This document shows, piece after piece, positions 8,226 through 17,042 of a stretch of 64,000 nt of DNA. Both the position numbers and the translations under genes were made by a program. The stretch lies in contig NZ_CP062221.1 in the NCBI RefSeq assembly GCF_021590045.1, forward strand, positions 806,001-870,000, read 5' to 3'. The notes under the pieces were generated by a model. That model ran no database searches. It worked only from the letters and a program-made list of their open reading frames with translations, and was not told where the DNA came from. Positions within the stretch are counted from its first letter, which is position 1, and every line of letters starts with the position of its first letter. The DNA is from Cellulomonas palmilytica (lineage in GTDB: Bacteria; Actinomycetota; Actinomycetes; Actinomycetales; Cellulomonadaceae).

Positions 8226-8987
8226 ATGGGGGCCGCACCGCACGAACCGCAGCAGCCGGGCCAGTACCCGGGTCACCCGTACCCGGGTCAGCCGTACGCC
8301 GGCCAGCCGCAACCCCCCGGCCCGTACGGACCGTACGGGCCGTACCCGCCCGCGCCGCGACCGCCCGCTCGCACCTCGCTCGTGGGGCCGGTGGTCCTGA
8401 CCGGGATCGGCGCGTTCCTGCTGGTCGCGGCGGTGGTCGTCGCGGTCCTCGTCGTGCGGACGTTCCTGTCGATCGTCCCGCTCGGCGTACTCGACGCGGG
8501 CGGTGGGCCCGGCTCGGCCTCGGTCGCCTCCACGTCGGCGCCGGGGACGACGACCGCGCAGCTCGCGGCCGGCTACCACCACCTGTATCTCGTGGTCCCG
8601 TCCGACGAGCACGATGCGAGCCTCGTCGGGGTCGCACAGCTCACCGGGCCGGACGGCACGACGATCACCGGCGAGCAGTCGGCGATCGACGGCACCGCGA
8701 CGATGGGCGGCAACCGCGCGGTCCTCGTCGCGGGGTTCAGCGTCCTGGAGGCGGGGGAGTACACGCTCACCGTTCCGGAGGCGACCACGCCGGACGCGCA
8801 GGTCGTGCTCGTCGAGGGGCCGGACTTCGCGGGGTTCATCTCGGGGGTCTTCGGGACCGTCGGCGGCGTGTTCCTCGCGATCGCGCTCGGCGTGATCGGG
8901 TTCGGGCTGACGGTCGGGGGCGTCATCTGGTGGGTCGTGCGCGCGCGGGCGCGCCGCCGGGTGGTCGCCGGTCCGCAGCCGTTCTGA
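8226..8987 (+). CDS. Proline-rich membrane protein, two transmembrane helices
   Basis: A 253-residue protein of unknown function. Residues 1-45 are Pro/Tyr/Gly/Gln-rich (repeats of the PGQPY type). A transmembrane helix follows at about 52-78. An extracytoplasmic domain (about 95-195) has beta-sandwich character ('GTTTAQLAAGYHHLYLVVPSD'), and a second membrane helix lies near the C-terminus (about 205-235) before a short basic tail. The start is an ATG behind a leaderless-type -10. A shortened paralogue exists at 9777. Confidence 0.7.
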   Translation: MGAAPHEPQQPGQYPGHPYPGQPYAGQPQPPGPYGPYGPYPPAPRPPARTSLVGPVVLTGIGAFLLVAAVVVAVLVVRTFLSIVPLGVLDAGGGPGSASVASTSAPGTTTAQLAAGYHHLYLVVPSDEHDASLVGVAQLTGPDGTTITGEQSAIDGTATMGGNRAVLVAGFSVLEAGEYTLTVPEATTPDAQVVLVEGPDFAGFISGVFGTVGGVFLAIALGVIGFGLTVGGVIWWVVRARARRRVVAGPQPF

Positions 8988-9036
8988 CGCCCGCGCCCGT
9001 CGCGTCCCGTCCGGCGCGCACCTGTCGTCGGGAGGC

Positions 9037-9273
9037 GTGACCGGACCGACGACCCCGCCCCCGCCGCCCGTCGACCTGCGCCGCGCCGAGGCGCGCGACG
9101 TCCCCCCGTACGACCGGCTGTCGTCCACGCACGTCACGCCGTGCGCTTGCGGTGCGCTCGCGGCGCAGGAGGAGAACGACAGGCGGTACGCCCGCTTCGT
9201 CCGGCCCTTCGCGCGGCGGACGACGACGCGGCGCGGTCCGTCCGGAGCGGTCGTCGTGCCGACTCCGCGCTGA
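9037..9273 (+). pseudogene. GNAT acetyltransferase remnant (5' fragment)
   Basis: The first ~22 residues (MTGP...VDLRRAEARDV) align with the start of the intact acetyltransferase at 9959 (MTGP...VDPRPARADDV). The upstream DNA is also shared: a CCGTCGCGTCCCGTCCGG block and GTCGGGAG before the GTG. After about residue 22 the similarity ends in unrelated Arg/Thr-rich sequence. The -10 hexamer TATCGT of the intact copy is TGTCGT here (9023-9028), losing the most conserved A. It is best read as a decayed duplicate. Confidence 0.6.
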
Positions 9274-9332
9274 ACCGGCAAGGTGGGGTCATCAGCGGCG
9301 ACGAGGGTCGCAGGACCGATCGGGGAGGGCTC

Positions 9333-9671
9333 GTGACGGATCTCGGGGAGGCCGTGGCACAGCGACTCGACGCGGCGCGGGCGTCCGCGCACGGCCGGGA
9401 CGCGCAGATCGTCGTGCACGACGGCGTGCTGCGGCAGTCGGTGATCGCCCTCGTGGCGGGCTCGGAGCTCGCCGAGCACAACTCACCGCCCGCGGCGAGC
9501 CTGCAGGTGCTCGTCGGACGCGTCCGCGTGACCGGGCTCGACGAGTCCGAGGTCGCCGCCGGGCACCTCACCGTCCTCACGCACGAGCGCCACGCGGTCC
9601 TCGCGCTCGAGGACTCGGTGTTCCTCCTCACCACGGTCACGAGCCTCGACCCCAGCCAGCGCACCGACTGA
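9333..9671 (+). CDS. Cupin-domain protein
   Basis: A 112-residue protein from the GTG at 9333, which has GGGAGGG 5 nt upstream. It contains a single small beta-barrel pattern ('LVAGSELAEHNSPPAASLQVLVGRV', in blocks, then 'VAAGHLTVLTHERHAVLALEDSVFLL') typical of stand-alone cupins, including the 'G...P...H.v...' second motif. It lacks a catalytic domain, so it is probably a small-ligand sensor or a metal-dependent enzyme of unknown substrate. It lies between the two halves of a decayed duplication. Confidence 0.7.
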   Translation: MTDLGEAVAQRLDAARASAHGRDAQIVVHDGVLRQSVIALVAGSELAEHNSPPAASLQVLVGRVRVTGLDESEVAAGHLTVLTHERHAVLALEDSVFLLTTVTSLDPSQRTD

Positions 9672-9776
9672 CGCACGCTGCGGCCGACGAGCCGGTCCGG
9701 TCGGGGTCGTCGGTCGGGTCACCGACCCGCGCAACCGGCTGCGCGGCGCGGCTCGGGGGCCGTAGGGTCGCGGGTC

Positions 9777-9962
9777 ATGCGGGGCACACCGCACGAGCCG
9801 AAGCAGCCGGGTCCTTACCAGTCGGGCCAGTACCCGGGGCAGCCGCAGCCCCCAGGGCCGTACGGTCCGTACCCGCCCGCGCCGCCGGGTGCTCGCGGTG
9901 CCGCAGCCGGTCTGATCCCCGTCGCGTCCCGTCCGGCCTGGCCCTATCGTCGGGAGCCGTGA
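9777..9962 (+). pseudogene. Truncated copy of the proline-rich membrane protein
   Basis: A 61-codon frame that copies the first ~40 residues of the 8226 gene ('HEPKQPGPY', 'PGQPQPPGPYGPYPPAP') behind an identical TAGGGT + CGCGGGTC + ATG context. It then jumps to sequence that matches the non-coding tail after the intact gene. Both membrane helices and the extracytoplasmic domain are missing. Its stop overlaps the next GTG (GTGA at 9959-9962), so the frame could still be translated and couple to the acetyltransferase gene. Confidence 0.6.
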
Positions 9963-10471
9963 CCGGACCGATCCGCCCGCACCCGACCGTGGATCCGCGC
10001 CCGGCCCGGGCCGACGACGTCGTCGCGATCCACGCGCTGCGACGCTCGCTCGAGGACTGGATGGCCGCGCGCGGGCTGGACCAGTGGCCCGTGGGGTCGC
10101 TGCCGGCCGAGCGGATCGCGGCGCAGGTCGCCGACGGGCAGTGGTGGGTGCTGCACGACGACGAGGGGCTGCGCGGCTGTCTGCGGCTCGTGAGCCCGGA
10201 CGTCGACTACTGGGGAGAGGACGACACGCCCGCGCTGTACGTGCACGGGCTGATGGTGGCGCGGCGCGCCTCCGGCACGGGGCTCGGGCGGGCGCTCGCG
10301 GAGTGGGCGGACGGGCGGGCCCGCGCGGCGGGCGCGCAGTGGCTGCGGCTGGACCATCGCGCGTCGAACGAGCACCTCGACGACGTGTACCGCTCGTGGG
10401 GCTTCCAGGAGGTCGCGCGGACCGACCGCCCGGGCTTCGTCGTCGTCCTCATGCAACGCCCCCTCCCCTGA
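9959..10471 (+). CDS. GNAT family N-acetyltransferase
   Basis: A 170-residue protein with the GNAT fold. Residues 15-35 form the first helix ('DVVAIHALRRSLEDWMAARG'). 'YVHGLMVARRASGTGLGRAL' holds the acetyl-CoA pyrophosphate loop (R-x-x-G-x-G-L/A; here 'RASGTGLGRAL', about residue 107). 'LRLDHRASNEHLDDVYRSWGFQ' (split across about residues 128-150) is the conserved C-terminal part. The GTG start has both a TATCGT -10 eight bases upstream and a GGGAG. The substrate is unknown. A 5' fragment duplicate lies at 9037. Confidence 0.85.
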   Translation: MTGPIRPHPTVDPRPARADDVVAIHALRRSLEDWMAARGLDQWPVGSLPAERIAAQVADGQWWVLHDDEGLRGCLRLVSPDVDYWGEDDTPALYVHGLMVARRASGTGLGRALAEWADGRARAAGAQWLRLDHRASNEHLDDVYRSWGFQEVARTDRPGFVVVLMQRPLP

Positions 10472-10478
10472 TCCGACC

Positions 10479-10522
10479 CGGTCGACCCCCGGTCGACCCC
10501 CGGACGACCCCCGGACGAGCGG
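10479..10522 (+). repeat. Four tandem 11-bp units
   Basis: The unit CGGWCGACCCC is repeated at 10479, 10490, 10501 and (diverged) 10512, directly after the acetyltransferase stop. Confidence 0.7.
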
Positions 10523-10532
10523 CCCCCTGGGG

Positions 10533-10589
10533 CCGACCCCGCGGTTGCTCCGGCTCCGAGCCGCCATACCCGGAGCGACGACGGGGTCG
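10533..10589. repeat. Dispersed palindromic repeat, copy A
   Basis: Begins CCGACCCCGC and ends GGGGTCG, with an inner GCTCCGG/CCGGAGC pair, so it folds as an imperfect stem. Related to the copies at 10605, 11289 and 58084. Confidence 0.7.
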
Positions 10590-10604
10590 CGGAGGAACCA
10601 GTGG

Positions 10605-10662
10605 CCGACCCCGCGGTTGCTCCGGCTCCGAGCGGTCATGGCCGGAGCGATGGCGGGGTCGG
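10605..10662. repeat. Dispersed palindromic repeat, copy B
   Basis: Same family as copy A, 15 bp downstream and in the same orientation. The first ~30 bp are almost identical. Ends GGCGGGGTCGG. Confidence 0.7.
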
Positions 10663-10673
10663 GGAGCGGCGGG

Positions 10674-11204
10674 TCAAGGGCGGGTGAGGACGAAGAGGAA
10701 CGGGCGCGGCGCCGGTCGGGCGTCCATGAGGCCCAGGAGCGTGCGGTCGTCGACCCGGCGGAACGAGTCGACGACCGGCAGGTGGTCGTAGACCATCGCC
10801 GCGCTCGTCACGCCGCGCACGGTGATCTCCCGCAGCCGCGCGCCGGGCGTGCGGGCACGGACGAGCGGCTCCGCGACGCGCAGCACGCGGCGGGCGGCGT
10901 GCACCGCGACCAGGGGCGTGCGTCCGACGAGCTGCAGCGGCACGAGCCGCGGCTCGAGCGGGAACGGCCCGCGGCGGCCGGCCATGAGCAGCGGGTGCAC
11001 GCCCTCGTCGTCGTGCAGGTCCTTGCCCCACCAGCCCGCGGCGCGCAGCACGCCGTCCCACGGGTGCCCGGTGGCGAGCTCGCGGCCGCGCCACCGGCCG
11101 TGCACGTCGCGCGTGGTGACCGCGGGCAGCGCGTCGAACAGCGCGAGTGCGTCGGTGAGCGTGCAGCGCGGCTCGAGCGCGGCGAGGTCGTCGGCGTGGC
11201 TCAT
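10674..11204 (-). CDS. DUF4334 domain-containing (GXWXG) protein
   Basis: A 176-residue protein from the ATG at 11204 with GGGGAG upstream. It has the family signature 'GRWRGRELATGHPWDGVL' followed by 'GWWGKDLHDDEGVHPLL', the N-terminal GXWXG domain, then the DUF4334 domain with 'PRLVPLQLVGRTPLVAVH' and the closing 'AMVYDHLPVVDSFRRVDD' with 'TLLGLMDA'. These small cytosolic proteins resemble lipid- or ligand-binding barrels; no activity is known. It is convergent with the acetyltransferase across the repeat pair A/B. Confidence 0.85.
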   Translation of the reverse strand: MSHADDLAALEPRCTLTDALALFDALPAVTTRDVHGRWRGRELATGHPWDGVLRAAGWWGKDLHDDEGVHPLLMAGRRGPFPLEPRLVPLQLVGRTPLVAVHAARRVLRVAEPLVRARTPGARLREITVRGVTSAAMVYDHLPVVDSFRRVDDRTLLGLMDARPAPRPFLFVLTRP

Positions 11205-11288
11205 GCGGCTCCCCGGGACGGTGGTCCGCCCATTGAAGCGCGTGCCCGCCCGCGACGGGCGGTCCGACGACGCGCGGCGAGCAGCGGC

Positions 11289-11345
11289 CGACCCCGCCGT
11301 TCCTCTGGTTCCCACGCCGGACTCCCGGAGCGATGGCGGGGTCGT
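11289..11345. repeat. Dispersed palindromic repeat, copy C
   Basis: CCGACCCCGCC at the left and GGCGGGGTCG at the right, with CCCGGAGCGA conserved near the right end. It lies upstream of the DUF4334 gene, not between convergent genes. Confidence 0.65.
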
Positions 11346-11470
11346 CGTCGTGGACGGCGGAGGCGAGAGGGCCCTCGCGGGGCCGACAGGACGTCGGAAG
11401 AGGGTCGAGAGAACGCGCTCGGGCCGGTCAGGAGGCGTTCGGGGTCGCCGGGCGAGGTGGACCATGCGCA

Positions 11471-11483
11471 GGACCAAAGTCCC
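11471..11483. promoter_or_regulatory. DosR-box-like sequence
   Basis: GGACCAAAGTCCC, read as GGGACTTTGGTCC on the minus strand, differs from the core of the mycobacterial DosR consensus (GGGACTWWAGTCCC) only at one inner base and the last C. About 85 bp downstream on the plus strand is a GTG with a GAAGGGAG site. No DosR gene is in view, so binding is only inferred. Confidence 0.35.
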
Positions 11484-11854
11484 GGATCGGCGTGAAGCCC
11501 GTGGCGGCGGGCCGTAAGCAGGACCTGGCCGCGTCGGTGCGGCCGCATCGAGCCGAAGGGAGTCGCCCGTGAGCAGCACGCTCCGGCAGTCGCGCAGCGC
11601 GCGGCACGCACATCCCGCAGGCCGCCTCATGACTCCTCACCGGGTCGGCGTCGCGGTCGGGTCCGCGCCGGCCCACCGACGGCGGGCCGCAGAGTGCGTG
11701 CCCGTACCGCAGCGGGGCGGATGCCACCCGCGCCGCTGCGCAGGGCGGTCGACGGCGACGGTCGGGTCGGCCGTCAGCGCCCTGGTCGGACCTCCGTGGC
11801 ACCTCGACTCCCGCCGGGACCGCGGCCTGCTCGCACCCCGGTGCCCGGGAGAAC

Positions 11855-11892
11855 GCCGTGGCGACCGCACCGCTGACAACGGTCGCCACGGC
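11855..11892. terminator. Hairpin, possible terminator
   Basis: Perfect 13-bp stem (GCCGTGGCGACCG at 11855-11867, complement at 11880-11892) with a 12-nt loop. It is a possible 3' end for a transcript starting near 11500. Confidence 0.4.
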
Positions 11893-12074
11893 GTCCATCC
11901 CCCGACGCGCGGCTTCACGGCCGCCCCCTGAACCGGGCCGCGGCGGGGCGGGCCCGCACATCCCGCCTCGTCGCGGCTCACCCACGAGCCGGTCCGGCCG
12001 GTCCACCCCTCCGGCCGGGCCGGCCTCACCCTGCGACCCGAGCGGCGGCTCGCACGGGCCGCCCGCAGCCGGCG

Positions 12075-14744
12075 TCAGCCGGCGCCCAGGAGCCCCAGCT
12101 CGTGCGCGCGGCGCAGCGCCTCGGTGCGGTCGTGCACGCCGAGCTTGGTGTAGATGCTCAGCACCTGCTTGCGGACGGTGTTGACCGAGACGGTGAGCGC
12201 GTCGGCGACCTGCCGGTTGGTCTCGTGCTGCGCGAGCAGCTGCAGGACGGCGCGCTCGCGGGGCGTCAACGGCACGAGCGTGCCCGGGTCGGGCACGACG
12301 CGGCCGATGGTCGCGAACCGTGCGCGGGCCGCGTCGTCGAACGGCCGGCCGGTCTGGGCGGCGAGGTCGTCGCGCACGGACGCCGGCAGGTGCGCGAACG
12401 CGCGCAGCGTTCCGTGCTCGCGCGCGTGCCGCTGCGCGGACGCGAACGCGTGGACCGCCTGCTCGGTGCGGCCCACCTCGTGCGCGGCCCACGCCTCGAG
12501 CACCCACAGGTCGAACCGGTCGGCGAGGTTGACACGGCGTCGTCGTCCGCCGACGGTCGCGGCCCGCAGCGCGCGCTGCGGGTCGCCCGTGAGCAGCAGC
12601 CAGCGGGCGCGCGGCACGTCGCCCCACACCCCGGTCGGGTCGGTCTCCTGCAGGAGGTCGGCGACGCGGTGGAACTCGCCGAGCGCGAGCAGCAGCTCGG
12701 CGCGCACGCGCAGCGAGATGCGGTGCACGAGCCCGGGCTGCGAGAGCCACACGTGGTGCGAGCGTTCCATCTGCTCGAGCTGCGCGAGCCCGATCTCGGG
12801 GTCGCCGAACAGCACGGCGCGCCGCACGCGGGCGCGCACGAGGAACGGCCACGTCACGTCGGGCGAGGGCGCGACGTCGGTGGCGCGCGAGAGCGCGTCG
12901 TCGAGGGCGGGCAGGTCGAGGCGGTCGGTGGCGACGATGGCGCGCGCGACGTCCGCGGCGCCGTCCCGCACGCGCGGACTCCAGTCGGGGTCGAGCACCT
13001 CGTCGTGCCGCACCAGCCAGCGGTCGGCCTCGACGAGCGAGCCGTCGAGCGCGTGCACGAGCGCGACGTGCGCGGCGGCGGCGGCGAGGATGTCGGGCGC
13101 GCGGTACGGGTCGGCGAGCGCGAACGCGCGCGCGGGCAGCTCGACGGCCGCACCGACGTCGCCGTCGAGCAGCGCGGTGCGCCCGGCCTGCACCAGGAAC
13201 CACCAGTAGGACCGGGTCGCCGCACCGCCGTTGCCGGCCCGCGCCGCGGCGACCTCGGTGTCGCGCAGCACGGTCATCGCGCGCCGCAGGTCGCCGCGCG
13301 CGCGGGCTGCGACGAGCGCGGCGGCGGCCGCCGTCCAGCGGCCCTGGGGGCTGCGGCTGCGCCACGCGCCCTCGAGCGCGAGCGTGCCGAGCTCCGTCAT
13401 GAGGCGCAGCACCAGCGCACCGGCGTCGTCCTGCGAGATGCCGCCGCGGCGCGCGACGGACCGTGCCATCGCGAGGATGCTCGAGGACGCCGCGACCTGG
13501 TCGGGGATCTTGGCGTACCAGGCGCCGACGGGCGCGCCGCCCGTGGCCACCAGGTACGTGCCGAACTCGAGCCACACGCTCTCCAGGAGCGTCCAGTCCT
13601 GCGCGAGCGCGGCGTGCTCGACGGCGCGGCGGGCGTCGGGCGGGTGGGCGGCGAGCGCGTCCTGCGCGAGAGCGCGGTGCGCGTCGACGACGAGCGCGGG
13701 GTGCTTCTCGGCGAGCCGCGCGCGCAGCTCGTCGCGCCACACGGCGGGCACGGCCCAGCGTTGCGGCGTGTCGCGGACGGCCGGCAGGCGGTTGACGACC
13801 CCGACGGCCTCGAGCGGCAGGAGCGGGTCGGGCACGGGGGAGAGGTCGTGGCGGCGCGCGAGGTCGAGCACGATCTGCGCGGTGTGCTCGGTGAGGTCCA
13901 CGGGCACGGCGAGGAGCATCGCGGAGTCGAGCAGGGGCGCGTCGGTGACGTCGGGGAGCACCACGTCGCGGACGAACGCGCGGACCGCGGCGGTGGCCGG
14001 CTCCTCGTCGTCCGGCCCGGTGTCGTCGAGGACGGTGCGCGCCAGCGCGGGCCACCCGCCGACGAGGTCGAGCAGGCACGTGAGCATGCGGTCGTCGACG
14101 GGGTGCCCCCAGGACGCCGCGGCCTCTCGGAGCTCGTCGGCGGTGAACGCGAGGTCGCGCGTCGCGAAGGTCGTGACGTCGAGCCGGTCGTCGAGCGCCG
14201 CGGCCACGGGGTGCCGGGCGGCGGGCGGGCGCAGCGGGAACCGGGTGCCGGTGACGAGCAGGGTGCGCAGGCCGTGCGCGGCCGTCACGAGCCGGGTCAG
14301 CGCGTCGACGTCGTCGGGTGCCGCGAGGTCGTCGGCGTCGTCGACGACGAGCACCACGGGTGCGTCGCGGGAGTCGACGGCCGCGGCGAGCCGGCCGGGG
14401 TCGGGGTCGTCGGGGACGTCGGTGCCGGCGTGGCGCAGAGCCGCGGCGAGGGCGTCGCGCACCGCGGTCCACGTGAGCGGCGGGCGGTCACGGCGTCCGG
14501 TGCCCGCGACCCACACGACCACCCGGCCGCGCTCGTGCTGCCGCTGCGCCCAGTGCGCCGCCAGGAGCGTGCGCCCGAGCCCCGGCGCCGCGCGGAGCAC
14601 GCCCACGGGGTCGACCCGGTCCAGCCGGTCGAGCAGCCGCGTGCGCACGACCGCGCCCTCGGGCACCCGGGGCCACGCCGTCGTCGGCGCTCCGACCGCC
14701 CCCTCGCCGCCGCTGACCACGGACGGCGGCACATCGGCCGTCAT
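12075..14744 (-). CDS. Large LuxR-family (MalT/LAL-type) transcriptional regulator
   Basis: An 889-residue regulator. I start at the ATG at 14744, which has GATACT (14757-14752) 7 nt upstream, a leaderless arrangement. The N-terminus carries an AAA/NACHT-like ATPase: a Walker A-like 'AAPGLGRTLLAA', where the usual GK[ST] is GRT, and Walker B 'VVLVVDDADDL'. A long helical repeat middle follows, then a C-terminal LuxR helix-turn-helix ('LTPRERAVLQLLAQHETNRQ', then 'VSVNTVRKQV'). LAL proteins sense a small ligand and activate catabolic operons. It lies 64 bp downstream of the arabinofuranosidase gene, a plausible target. Confidence 0.88.
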   Translation of the reverse strand: MTADVPPSVVSGGEGAVGAPTTAWPRVPEGAVVRTRLLDRLDRVDPVGVLRAAPGLGRTLLAAHWAQRQHERGRVVVWVAGTGRRDRPPLTWTAVRDALAAALRHAGTDVPDDPDPGRLAAAVDSRDAPVVLVVDDADDLAAPDDVDALTRLVTAAHGLRTLLVTGTRFPLRPPAARHPVAAALDDRLDVTTFATRDLAFTADELREAAASWGHPVDDRMLTCLLDLVGGWPALARTVLDDTGPDDEEPATAAVRAFVRDVVLPDVTDAPLLDSAMLLAVPVDLTEHTAQIVLDLARRHDLSPVPDPLLPLEAVGVVNRLPAVRDTPQRWAVPAVWRDELRARLAEKHPALVVDAHRALAQDALAAHPPDARRAVEHAALAQDWTLLESVWLEFGTYLVATGGAPVGAWYAKIPDQVAASSSILAMARSVARRGGISQDDAGALVLRLMTELGTLALEGAWRSRSPQGRWTAAAAALVAARARGDLRRAMTVLRDTEVAAARAGNGGAATRSYWWFLVQAGRTALLDGDVGAAVELPARAFALADPYRAPDILAAAAAHVALVHALDGSLVEADRWLVRHDEVLDPDWSPRVRDGAADVARAIVATDRLDLPALDDALSRATDVAPSPDVTWPFLVRARVRRAVLFGDPEIGLAQLEQMERSHHVWLSQPGLVHRISLRVRAELLLALGEFHRVADLLQETDPTGVWGDVPRARWLLLTGDPQRALRAATVGGRRRRVNLADRFDLWVLEAWAAHEVGRTEQAVHAFASAQRHAREHGTLRAFAHLPASVRDDLAAQTGRPFDDAARARFATIGRVVPDPGTLVPLTPRERAVLQLLAQHETNRQVADALTVSVNTVRKQVLSIYTKLGVHDRTEALRRAHELGLLGAG

Positions 14745-14808
14745 CGGGCTCAGTATCCGCCTGCCGACCCCGGATGCGCTCACCCGAAAGAGTGAAGGGC
14801 GTGTCGGG

Positions 14809-16344
14809 TCAGGCGAGGTCCAGCGTCAGCGTCACGAAGCTCGCGGGCGGCAGGGTCACCTCGAGGCCGCGCGGGTGGGGGCGCACGGCGTCGTCGTGCG
14901 GGCGCGGGGCGACGGCGTCGAGCGTGTCGGGCGTGTTGTGCGCGTCGACGCGGTCGGCGGTCAGCACCTGCGCGGACACGCCCGTGACGTCGCGTCCGCG
15001 CAGGTCGACGACGAGCGTGCGGGTCTCGGCCGCGTCCAGGTGCGAGAGCGACACGAGGGCCGTGTCGCCGCGCGTGGACGCGGACGCGGAGACGAGCGGC
15101 AGGTCCGTGCCACCGGTCGCGATGCCCGGCACGTCCCGCAGGTGCACCGCGAGCGCGTCCGCGTCGTGGTGGCCGGTGCTCATCGCGAACACGTGGTACG
15201 TCGGGGTGCGGACCAGCGCGCCCGTGTCGGGGTCGGTCAGCAGCATCGCCTGCAGCACGTTGACGGTCTGGGCGATGTTCGCCATGACCACGCGGTCGGC
15301 GTGCCGGTGGAACGCGTCGAGGTGGGTGGACGCGACGAGCGCGTCGCGCAGCGTGTTCTGCTGGTACAGGAACCCGGGGTTGGTGCCGGGCTCGACGTCC
15401 CACCACGTGCCCCACTCGTCGACGACGAGCCCGACGCGCCGCTGCGGGTCGTAGCGGTCCATCACGGTGGAGTGCCGCTGCAGGAGCGTCTCCATGTGCG
15501 CGGCCTTCGCGAGCGCGAGGTACCACTCGTCGGTCGTGAACTGCGTGGCCGAGCCCTTCGCGGACCACGTGCCGGTCATCGTGTAGTAGTGCAGCGACAG
15601 CGCCTGGAACGGCGTGGGCCGCTCGCCGGACAGCTCGGCCTCGTCGAACGAGCGCATGAGCGCCTCGGTCCAGTGCAGGTCGTCGGAGTCGGCGCCGGCA
15701 GCGATGCGGTAGACGGTGTTGTCGCCGTGGTCGCGCACGTACGTCGCGTACTGCCGTGCGAGGGACGCGAACTGCTCGGCGCGCAGGTTGCCGCCGCAGC
15801 CCCACGCCTCGTTGCCGATGCCCCAGTACGGCACGCGCCACGGCTCGTCGCGGCCGTTCTCGCGGCGCAGCGCGGCCATCGGGGAGTCGTCGGCGCGCGT
15901 GAGGTACTCGATCCACTCGCTCATCTCGCGGACCGTGCCGGACCCGACGTTCCCGGAGACGTACGGGTCGGCGCCGAGCAGCTCGCACAGGTCCATGAAC
16001 TCGTGCGTGCCGAAGGAGTTGTCCTCGACGACGTCGCCCCAGTGGGAGTTGACCATCCGGGGGCGCTGGTCGCGCGGGCCGATGCCGTCGCGCCAGTGGT
16101 AGTCGTCGGCGAAGCACCCGCCCGGCCAGCGCAGGTTCGGGATCTGCAGCGCGCGCAGCGCCTCGACCACGTCGGAACGGATGCCCCGCACGTGGGGCAC
16201 CGGGGAGTCCTCGCCGACCCAGAACCCGCCGTAGATGCACCGGCCCAGGTGCTCGGCGAAGTGCCCGTACACGTGACGCGAGATGCGCGGACCGGGCAGG
16301 TCGAGGTCGATGACGGCGGTGGGATGGTGGTCGGCGCTGGCCAT
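14809..16344 (-). CDS. GH51 alpha-L-arabinofuranosidase
   Basis: A 511-residue cytosolic enzyme without a signal peptide. GH51 features include the opening '[21 protein letters not shown]', in two adjoining blocks, then '[20 protein letters not shown]' and the acid/base Glu in '[13 protein letters not shown]'. The nucleophile Glu is in '[18 protein letters not shown]', and the C-terminal beta-sandwich ends '[11 protein letters not shown]'. It releases terminal arabinose from imported arabino-oligosaccharides. The start ATG at 16344 has CAGAAT 6 nt before it but no ribosome binding site. The LAL regulator downstream may control it. Confidence 0.93.
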   Translation of the reverse strand: MASADHHPTAVIDLDLPGPRISRHVYGHFAEHLGRCIYGGFWVGEDSPVPHVRGIRSDVVEALRALQIPNLRWPGGCFADDYHWRDGIGPRDQRPRMVNSHWGDVVEDNSFGTHEFMDLCELLGADPYVSGNVGSGTVREMSEWIEYLTRADDSPMAALRRENGRDEPWRVPYWGIGNEAWGCGGNLRAEQFASLARQYATYVRDHGDNTVYRIAAGADSDDLHWTEALMRSFDEAELSGERPTPFQALSLHYYTMTGTWSAKGSATQFTTDEWYLALAKAAHMETLLQRHSTVMDRYDPQRRVGLVVDEWGTWWDVEPGTNPGFLYQQNTLRDALVASTHLDAFHRHADRVVMANIAQTVNVLQAMLLTDPDTGALVRTPTYHVFAMSTGHHDADALAVHLRDVPGIATGGTDLPLVSASASTRGDTALVSLSHLDAAETRTLVVDLRGRDVTGVSAQVLTADRVDAHNTPDTLDAVAPRPHDDAVRPHPRGLEVTLPPASFVTLTLDLA

Positions 16345-16379
16345 GCACGCATTCTGGTGGATGCGCGAGGTGCTTCCGG

Positions 16380-16814
16380 TCAGAGGATCGAGAACTGATC
16401 CGGTAAAGGTCCGCGTCCCGTGGCCGCGAGCAGCAGGGCACCCGCGGCTCGGCCCTGCACGGCGAGCGCCGACAGGACGCGCAACGCGCTCGCGGCGGCG
16501 GACGGGGGTGGTTCCGCGGGTGCGCCGAGCGCCGCACCGGCGTCGCGGCCGCGCTGCGCGACCTGCGGGCCGGTGGTCGCCGCCCGCGTCGCGGCGTAGT
16601 AGTCGGCGGTCGTCGCGACCTCGACCGCGGGCGCGGGGTTCGCGAGGTACGCCTCGACGGTCAGCAGCGCGCGCGACGTGTGCCCGACGAGCGCGCGCAC
16701 GTCCCACTCACCGAGCCCGGGCTCCGTCCAGCGGCCGGCGGCGAGCCGCGTCGTCGTCGCGAACCAGTGCGCCGCCTCGTCGTACGCCGCGCGCTCGTCG
16801 TCGTAGACCGTCAC
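16380..16814 (-). CDS. Maleylpyruvate isomerase N-terminal/DinB-like protein, short
   Basis: A 144-residue protein with a GTG start. The helical opening and '[20 protein letters not shown]' fit the mycothiol-dependent maleylpyruvate isomerase/DinB-like fold, where the histidine of 'GH' contributes to a metal site. Family members are usually 190-260 residues, so the C-terminal domain is absent or shortened, although the frame shows no damage. The reaction is unknown; family members act on thiol-linked substrates or bind metal. It lies directly upstream of, and codirectional with, the GH51 gene but is probably unrelated functionally. Confidence 0.6.
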   Translation of the reverse strand: MTVYDDERAAYDEAAHWFATTTRLAAGRWTEPGLGEWDVRALVGHTSRALLTVEAYLANPAPAVEVATTADYYAATRAATTGPQVAQRGRDAGAALGAPAEPPPSAAASALRVLSALAVQGRAAGALLLAATGRGPLPDQFSIL

Positions 16815-17042
16815 GGTCCCAGCAGACCACGTCGGCCCGACCCCCGGCCTGTCCTCCGCTCGGGTGAAGTTCGTCGCGCGCCCCGCACGCGCGGTATGCG
16901 GCAGGCCATGCGGGGGTCAAGAGGTAGTAGACGCACCGGCCTTCGCCTGGGATGCTGCTCCGTTCGCCAGGTCCCGGCACGGACGTGGCGGCGCCACGAC
17001 GACCGGCTGGGCACGGGCCCGGCTGACACGAAGGAGCACCGC

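Larger units (their letters stand above)
11205..12074. other. 870-bp gene-poor region
   Basis: Contains palindromic repeat copy C, a DosR-box-like sequence at 11471-11483 and a 13-bp hairpin at 11855-11892. A 120-codon frame at 11569-11931 (GTG, preceded by GAAGGGAG) has no recognisable domain, is rich in Arg/His/Pro and runs through the hairpin, so I do not call it a gene. The region could encode a non-coding RNA or a decayed stress gene. Confidence 0.5.

Noticed and set aside
8049..9479. N-terminal extension of the YbaB-like gene to 9479
   Set aside because: The frame is open, but it runs antisense through the proline-rich gene. The GTG at 8048 with GAGGGGG is a much better start.
11569..11931. 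120-codon frame as a gene
   Set aside because: It has a fair ribosome binding site but no recognisable domain, biased Arg/His/Pro composition, and a 13-bp perfect hairpin inside its 3' part. Kept as a regulatory-RNA possibility instead.
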